Assembly: GCF_015477765.1 (NCBI RefSeq)
Contig: NZ_JADLQQ010000015.1
Coordinates: 124,001 to 188,000, forward strand
Direction: 5' to 3'
Length of the DNA: 64,000 nucleotides
From: Nocardia transvalensis
GTDB taxonomy: Bacteria > Actinomycetota > Actinomycetes > Mycobacteriales > Mycobacteriaceae
The notes under the pieces are model-generated. The model searched no databases, was not told the DNA's origin, and saw only the letters and a list, made by a program, of their open reading frames with translations. Shown here piece by piece: positions 59,381 to 64,000 of the stretch (its first letter is position 1; each line of letters starts with the position of its first letter). The translations under genes were made by a program, and so were the position numbers.

Positions 59381-60091
59381 ATGCACAATCTGTTTCGCAG
59401 CTCCAGAATCCGCCTCCCGCTGCCGGCGGTCTGGATTGGTCCCCCAGGTCACCGCCGGCACTGGATGCCGGCGGCCGCGGTCGCGCTCCTGCTGGCCGCT
59501 GGCATCCCTCTCACCACGGCCCCGGCCTGGGCCGCGCCCACGTGTGCGGGGGTCGATGTCGTGGCCGCGCGGGGGACCGCCGAGCCCGGCGTGCTCGGCG
59601 CCGAGGTCGGCGATCCGCTGTTCGACGCGATCGCCACGCGAGCGCCGCTTTCGGTCACCGCGCACCGGGTGGACTATCCCGCCGATCTGCTCGACCCCTG
59701 GTCGATTCCCCGCGGGACCGCCGACCTCGTCGCGCATCTGATCCGCCAGGCCGGCGCGTGTCCTGCGCAGCGGTTCGTGCTGGTCGGCTACTCGCAGGGC
59801 GCTGTCGTCGTTCAGGCATCGCTGGGCAGTGACGCGACCCTCCTCGTTCCCGGCCTGTCCCGGCTGCCCGTCGATCTCGCCTCCGGTATTGCAGCCGTCG
59901 TGCTGTTCGGCGATCCGCTGCAACGGGCCGGAGCGGATGTGCCAGACCGTTTTCGGGATCGCACCCGCCACTTCTGTGCACCCGGTGACCCGGTGTGCGA
60001 CCACGTGGGCACCGACATCGCCGCCCACGTCGGCTACGGCAGCACCGTCGCCGCGGCCGCCGACTTCATCACCCGCCGGATGACCCGCTGA
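59381..60091 (+). CDS. cutinase-family secreted serine hydrolase
   Basis: A 236-residue protein from ATG 59381, about 7 nt after GGAAA. An N-terminal signal/anchor (AAAVALLLAAGIPLTTAPAW) is followed by PTCAGVDVVAARGTAEPG, the nucleophile VLVGYSQGAVVVQASL, then FCAPGDPVCDHVGTDIAAHV, which gives the Asp and the His of the triad and the disulphide Cys. Cutinase-like esterases are common in mycobacteria and nocardiae and act on lipid esters outside the cell. Confidence 0.85.
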   Translation: MHNLFRSSRIRLPLPAVWIGPPGHRRHWMPAAAVALLLAAGIPLTTAPAWAAPTCAGVDVVAARGTAEPGVLGAEVGDPLFDAIATRAPLSVTAHRVDYPADLLDPWSIPRGTADLVAHLIRQAGACPAQRFVLVGYSQGAVVVQASLGSDATLLVPGLSRLPVDLASGIAAVVLFGDPLQRAGADVPDRFRDRTRHFCAPGDPVCDHVGTDIAAHVGYGSTVAAAADFITRRMTR

Positions 60092-60153
60092 AACACACCA
60101 TCCATCCATTCCCCACGCCAGTTCCAGACCCGCACCACTGAAGGAGAAATGCG

Positions 60154-60654
60154 ATGTTGCACAAGCCTTTCCGGCACAGAAACACCGTCACCCCCGCGGT
60201 CCGAACCGCGTCGTCCGTTCTCGCGGCTGTGGTCGTGGCCCTAGCGCTGGGGGCGCCGTCCACCGGAGCTGCACCCGCCGGTGCTGCCGGGCCTGCTCTG
60301 GAACCGCATCTTCTCCCTGCACATCAGCGATACACCGACGATCTCGACGGCTGGATCCTCGAGGCCCTCGACGTCATGCGCGAGCACGGGATCCCAGGGA
60401 GCTACTCGGGCATCCATCGCAACATCATGCGCGAGTCCGGTGGCAATCCGCGCGCCGTCAACCTCTACGACTCGAACGCGGCCGCGGGCATCCCGTCCAA
60501 GGGGCTGCTGCAGGTCATCGACCCCACCTTCACCGCCTACCACGTCGAAGGCACTGCCTGGGACCCATACGACCCGGTCGCCAACATCACCGCAGCCTGC
60601 AACTACGCCGCCGACCGCTACGGCTCGATCGACAACGTCTACTCCGCCTACTGA
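60154..60654 (+). CDS. secreted transglycosylase (SLT/lysozyme-like)
   Basis: A 166-residue protein from ATG 60154, preceded by AAGGAGAAATGCG. Signal peptide (SSVLAAVVVALALGAPSTGA). The mature part shows IMRESGGNPRAVNLYDSNAA with the catalytic Glu, then GIPSKGLLQVIDPTFTAYHV and a final NYAADRYGS, the standard SLT-domain order. It would cleave peptidoglycan, in plasmid context likely to open the wall for transfer. Confidence 0.8.
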   Translation: MLHKPFRHRNTVTPAVRTASSVLAAVVVALALGAPSTGAAPAGAAGPALEPHLLPAHQRYTDDLDGWILEALDVMREHGIPGSYSGIHRNIMRESGGNPRAVNLYDSNAAAGIPSKGLLQVIDPTFTAYHVEGTAWDPYDPVANITAACNYAADRYGSIDNVYSAY

Positions 60655-60787
60655 CCCCGCGTCCAAGCCGCGGGCTGAGCGACGCCGCCAGTGTCGGACC
60701 TCTGAGTACCGTGCGCCACGACAACAGCGAGCACCCCGTGACACCCGTCGGCACCCCACCGAACTCCCTGCCACCCAGGAGGATTCC

Positions 60788-61567
60788 GTGACAGCGCCCG
60801 CCCGGAACCATCGACCGACCGTGTACCTCGACACCGAGACCACGCATCTGCATCCCGACTACCGCCACGTCTGGGAAATCGGCATGGTCCTCGACGACGG
60901 TAACGCGGGTCCCCTGCGTGAAACCCGGATCTTCATCGCCGACGTGGACCTGGCCGACGCCGACGAACGCTCCCTGGAGATCAGCGGCTTTTACCGACGT
61001 CACCCGCAGTACTGCACGCCGGAGGGTCTCGATCACCCGCTCAGCACCGGCGAGAGCGGCCTGCTCACCGCACGCGATGCCGCGGTTGTCGTCGAGCGCT
61101 GGACCCGCAGCGCGATCGTCGCCGGGATCGTGCCCAGCTTCGACGCCGAAGGCCTCGCTCGGATGCTCCGGGTGCACCGGCTCAGGCCAGCCTGGAAGTA
61201 CTACCTGCGCGACGTCGCCACCCACGCGGAGGGCTGGCTCAACGGCCGCGCCTCCCTCGGCGTTCCGCTGCCCGTACCGGCACCGGTCACGGCCGAACAG
61301 ATCTCGCTGGCCTGCGGGATCCAGCCGCCCGGCCCGGACGAGCGACACACGGCGCTGGGCGACGCCCGCTGGGCGATGCGGCTGGACCGCGCCACCGCTG
61401 CCCCGCCCCAGTGTGGGCACGACTGGAACCGCGTCGGGGTTCGCGATGAACTCACCCACTACGAACACCGCGATCCCTCCTGCGCCACCACCGAGACCGA
61501 ACCGGATGCCGGAGACAACACTGCCGTGATCGCGCAGCACGCCGTACTCGAGGAGGAGCTCCGATGA
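60788..61567 (+). CDS. DnaQ-like 3'-5' exonuclease
   Basis: A 259-residue protein from GTG 60788, 6 nt after AGGAGG; the longer frame to 60281 overlaps the transglycosylase gene. TVYLDTETTHLHPDYRHVWE is the ExoI DxE motif with the usual WEIG, and HTALGDARWAMRLDR is the C-terminal HxxxxDA motif (ExoIII). The role may be proof-reading or trimming for the plasmid. Overlaps the next gene in ATGA. Confidence 0.75.
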   Translation: MTAPARNHRPTVYLDTETTHLHPDYRHVWEIGMVLDDGNAGPLRETRIFIADVDLADADERSLEISGFYRRHPQYCTPEGLDHPLSTGESGLLTARDAAVVVERWTRSAIVAGIVPSFDAEGLARMLRVHRLRPAWKYYLRDVATHAEGWLNGRASLGVPLPVPAPVTAEQISLACGIQPPGPDERHTALGDARWAMRLDRATAAPPQCGHDWNRVGVRDELTHYEHRDPSCATTETEPDAGDNTAVIAQHAVLEEELR

Positions 61568-61869
61568 CCCTGAGGGACGCGATCCAGTTCAGCCTCGTGT
61601 TTGTCGGCATGGTCTATCTCGGCGTCGCTGTCGTCATTGCGATCTGGGCCTGGCGGCGAACGGAGGAACGCACCTGCGCCAAGTGCGGCCGCCGACACCG
61701 CGGCCAACGAATTCAGGGCGCCGTCCTCCTAGGACTGACGTGGGGCGGCGTGCTGTGCATCGCCTATCTCTACCGGTTCCCCCGGGTCCGAAACTACGTC
61801 GATGCCCTGCTGCCACCGACGGCGACCCGGGAACCGGACGACGGCAACGAGGGCTGTGCCCTTTCCTGA
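61564..61869 (+). CDS. small two-TM protein with CxxC
   Basis: A 101-residue protein coupled to the exonuclease gene. Two hydrophobic helices (FSLVFVGMVYLGVAVVIAIW and GAVLLGLTWGGVLCIAYLYR) flank CAKCGRRHRGQR. Function unknown. Confidence 0.6.
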   Translation: MTLRDAIQFSLVFVGMVYLGVAVVIAIWAWRRTEERTCAKCGRRHRGQRIQGAVLLGLTWGGVLCIAYLYRFPRVRNYVDALLPPTATREPDDGNEGCALS

Positions 61870-61908
61870 TCACAATCCGAATCAGCCTGCGCCCGAAGGC
61901 TTTACACC

Positions 61909-62667
61909 ATGAGGAACACACTACGACTCGCCCAGTCGGACAACAGCCAGGCCTCGCTGCACAGCGTTTCCGCGGCACCCCGCCGCCTGGCCACCGACAA
62001 GGTGCTCGCCACGAACGAGAACCTGGCGGCCGCCGAACCGCTCACCGACCACTGGAGCCACCACGCCGCCTGTCGAGCCCATCCCGAGCCGGATCTCTGG
62101 TATCCGGACACTCCGGCGCAAGCCCGGCAAGCCAAGCTCATCTGCGCTACCTGCCCAGTCCAACGTCAGTGCGGACACGATGCGGTCGACCAGAACGAAC
62201 AACATGCAATCGCCGGCGGCTACGACTGCTCGGTCGACAGCGAATGGCGGCAGTTGCACGCCTGGCTCGGCTTGGCGAAACCAGCCATCGGACGTTCCAA
62301 GTCCGAACTCCGCACCCTTCGATGCTCCTGTGGGCGGGAATTCCAGACCCGCCGGGCCAACGCCAAGCGCTGCCATGCCTGTGTGCAGGGCCATGTCCCG
62401 GCCGAACCGGTATGGAAGTACATCACTGATCTGCTACGCCTTCTGACATCCGACCAGATCGGTGAGCTCGCCGGAATCAGCGGCGCCACCGTCCGATCGA
62501 TCCGGCGCCAGGAGTTCGTGAAGAAGGAGACCGCGGCGAAGATCTGCTCCATCACCCTGGTCGGCGCCGCCGGAACAGTGCGCGGCGCCTGCCACCGTGT
62601 GCCCGCTCTCCTTGCGCCCCAGCAAAATTCGTCAGCCCGTCAATGTGATCACCTCCTCAGCGCCTGA
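61909..62667 (+). CDS. WhiB-like Fe-S protein with C-terminal zinc and helix-turn-helix extension
   Basis: A 252-residue protein from ATG 61909. WhiB pattern: HHAACRAHPEPDLWYPD, then KLICATCPVQRQCG (C-x2-C-x5-C) and EQHAIAGGYDC. It therefore probably carries a 4Fe-4S cluster. Unusually, it continues with LRCSCGREFQTRRANAKRCH and AC, a possible Zn knuckle, and LTSDQIGELAGISGATVRSI, a helix-turn-helix. WhiB proteins are normally about 80-120 residues. Confidence 0.75.
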   Translation: MRNTLRLAQSDNSQASLHSVSAAPRRLATDKVLATNENLAAAEPLTDHWSHHAACRAHPEPDLWYPDTPAQARQAKLICATCPVQRQCGHDAVDQNEQHAIAGGYDCSVDSEWRQLHAWLGLAKPAIGRSKSELRTLRCSCGREFQTRRANAKRCHACVQGHVPAEPVWKYITDLLRLLTSDQIGELAGISGATVRSIRRQEFVKKETAAKICSITLVGAAGTVRGACHRVPALLAPQQNSSARQCDHLLSA

Positions 62668-62742
62668 TCCCCGGTCGCTCCGGTGGTCGCCTCACCTATC
62701 GCGATCCAGATCCAATCCGGCCACATCTCCAGGAGATTCCCG

Positions 62743-63138
62743 ATGAACACCGTCCGGCCCATCTACGACCCCAGCACGTACGGCCACCCCAGTTGGGAGT
62801 GGGAGTTGCACGATGCCTACAGGACAGTTCACGCCCTCGGCCGAACGGTAGCCGATCCAGATGTGACAACCCCTCGGTTCCTCGGTGTCGAGGACAGAAT
62901 CGAAGTGATCCGCGACGGCTGGCTCGAGCATCCGCAGGCCGGCGCCGCGTGGCTGTTCACCGAAGCGGCCGTCCACGATTTCCGTCTGGCTCCGGAGTTC
63001 ATGCTCGCCCTGATCGATCTGCTCGATAGCCAACGCCCCGACGGCATCCGCGTCATCACCCCGGTTCAGTTGCGCCTGCTTCGGCTCGCCGGACAGTTGA
63101 CCGGCCACCTTGCCGCGGAGCAGGAACCCGTCCGCTGA
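62743..63138 (+). CDS. hypothetical protein
   Basis: A 131-residue protein from ATG 62743, with AGGAGA upstream. DPSTYGHPSWEWELHDAYRT, then helices (GAAWLFTEAAVHDFRLAPEF, PVQLRLLRLAGQLTGHLAAE). No known motif. Confidence 0.6.
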   Translation: MNTVRPIYDPSTYGHPSWEWELHDAYRTVHALGRTVADPDVTTPRFLGVEDRIEVIRDGWLEHPQAGAAWLFTEAAVHDFRLAPEFMLALIDLLDSQRPDGIRVITPVQLRLLRLAGQLTGHLAAEQEPVR

Positions 63139-63220
63139 CGCCTTGTGCCCCTTTGCCCCGCACGGCTAACAGCTGCCCCCCTGCGTGACAGGCCGAGCAA
63201 TCAGGGCGTTGAACCACATC

Positions 63221-63237
63221 GCGTAATGCACTATGCT
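63221..63237 (+). promoter_or_regulatory. promoter element GCGTAATGCAC with TATGCT
   Basis: Same TGCACTATGCT core as at 49642. The downstream leader has ACGGGA and TCCCCGT that could pair around a larger loop, but no clear CYRACCA hairpin. Confidence 0.5.
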
Positions 63238-63340
63238 GTGTTGTGTCGCACGGGAATCCGCCACCTCTCTGATCCCCGTCTGACCAGGACTGAGACCCAC
63301 AACTTTCGCCCCACCCGCCGAGGTCCAGGGGTTCCCGACC

Positions 63341-63375
63341 GGCTAGGTGTGCTGGTCTCGTGAGATTGGTTCCGC
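63341..63375 (+). repeat. 33-nt motif, copy 3
   Basis: GGCTAGGTGTGCTGGT then CTCGTGAGATTGGTTCC, matching the motif copies at 7584 and 8117. It ends about 24 nt before GTG 63398. Confidence 0.55.
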
Positions 63376-63397
63376 ACTCGCCCGAGAGGAAAGACCC

Positions 63398-63712
63398 GTG
63401 ACCACTGATATCCATCGCGCAGAGCTGGCTAGGGCACGGACCGTGGGCGCGTTGGTGCGCTACGCCCGCGCTCAGCTGGGGCCGGACGCGCCCGCACTGA
63501 TGGTGCAGGAATGGCTGGCCAACTATGGCTACGCAGTGCCGGATGCCGCGCTCGACGTGAGCGGTGACCAAGACTCATTCATGGACTGCACCGAGTGCTC
63601 GGCAGACCGCGGGATGTCACCCAATGGCGTGATTCTCGACGGGGACGATCGCCAGTGCGGTCGGGTGTGGCGCTGCATCGAGTGCAAGGCCGAGCACACC
63701 GAAATCTGGTGA
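63398..63712 (+). CDS. small protein with C-terminal zinc ribbon
   Basis: A 104-residue protein from GTG 63398, with AGAGGA upstream. The N-terminal half is helical (AELARARTVGALVRYARAQL). The C-terminus has DCTECSADRG and WRCIECKAEHTEIW, two Cys pairs typical of a zinc ribbon. Unknown function. Confidence 0.6.
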   Translation: MTTDIHRAELARARTVGALVRYARAQLGPDAPALMVQEWLANYGYAVPDAALDVSGDQDSFMDCTECSADRGMSPNGVILDGDDRQCGRVWRCIECKAEHTEIW

Positions 63713-63842
63713 CACCCGGGCACGGGTCGGCCCACGGTCACAACGAGGTGACCGCAGCAGGGACAACGGCGTCACGCATCTCTTAGATCGACCCGCTCAT
63801 CCACCCACCGAAATAAGCCCGTAGGACGAAGGAGATCACCTG

Positions 63843-64000
63843 ATGGGCTGGTCTGTCGGATTCGACCCGAAATGGAACCGCGACATCGGGTATGGAGTGC
63901 CAGCGCACTGCGACCATCCCGGCTGCACCGCCGAGATCGACCGCGGCCTGTCTTACGTGTGCGGCGGAGAGCCGTACGGCGGCGACAAGGGATGCGGCCT
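63843..64000 (+). CDS. partial small Cys-rich protein (3' end cut by window)
   Basis: ATG 63843 follows GAAGGAG. The first 52 residues include GWSVGFDPKWNRDIGYGVPA, CDHPGCTAEIDRG and a later YVCGGEPYGG, suggesting a zinc-binding fold. The gene continues past the right edge. Confidence 0.6.
   Translation, partial: MGWSVGFDPKWNRDIGYGVPAHCDHPGCTAEIDRGLSYVCGGEPYGGDKGCG

Noticed and set aside
63238..63300. possible seventh CYRACCA hairpin
   Set aside because: ACGGGA and TCCCCGT can pair but the loop is long and lacks the conserved sequence.

Overview
The window is high-GC actinobacterial DNA. A DUF3558-type lipoprotein, a cutinase-family enzyme, a WhiB-like protein, BTAD and LysM domains and frequent GTG starts all suggest a mycolic-acid-containing genus such as Nocardia or a relative. 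It reads as an extrachromosomal element rather than a core chromosome. It carries a ParA/ParB-like partition pair, a very large replication protein, two terminal-protein-like genes, a conjugative coupling ATPase and many unrecognised small genes, and it has no ribosomal or central-metabolism genes. The replication protein ends in a region that, from memory, resembles the Streptomyces telomere-associated protein Tap, and Tpg-like proteins follow it. I therefore infer a linear, protein-capped plasmid, but no telomere lies in the window.

Layout. 1-2.9 kb: an XRE-regulator/peptide-deformylase fusion cut by the window edge, plus small genes. 3.0-4.4 kb: a DUF3558-like lipoprotein, a small helical secretion-type protein and a frameshifted third gene that stops at the end of the next operon. 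4.4-21.3 kb, minus strand: one long, tightly overlapping operon for a Tad/Flp-type pilus (CpaB-like, TadZ-like, TadA, TadB, TadC, pilin-like and TadE/G-like proteins, prepilin peptidase, lipoproteins, LysM-BTAD protein). A seven-repeat zinc-ribbon protein with a Vsr-like nuclease domain sits inside it. 21.3-32.4 kb: an accessory, partly decayed zone with a PAS/GAF-like protein, an acyl-CoA-dehydrogenase-like protein and an alpha/beta hydrolase, several fragments and long gene-poor stretches. 32.4-36.7 kb: partition and a four-TM membrane protein. 36.8-43.9 kb: replication and telomere module. 44-51.7 kb: a tRNA-like gene and the transfer operons with the coupling ATPase and a rhomboid protease. 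51.7-64 kb: small regulators, zinc-ribbon proteins, a metalloprotease/methylase-like pair, DUF932, cutinase, lytic transglycosylase, an exonuclease, WhiB and small genes.

A feature that ties the right half together is a recurrent 5' control region. Several operons have a GTGC-N5-GCAY element abutting a TANNNT -10 box. Six operons also have, 15-25 nt further on, a hairpin whose 7-nt loop is CYRACCA and which ends 20-26 nt before the start codon. I know of no named element with this form, and I consider it, together with the replication/telomere fusion and the zinc-ribbon nuclease, the most interesting content here.
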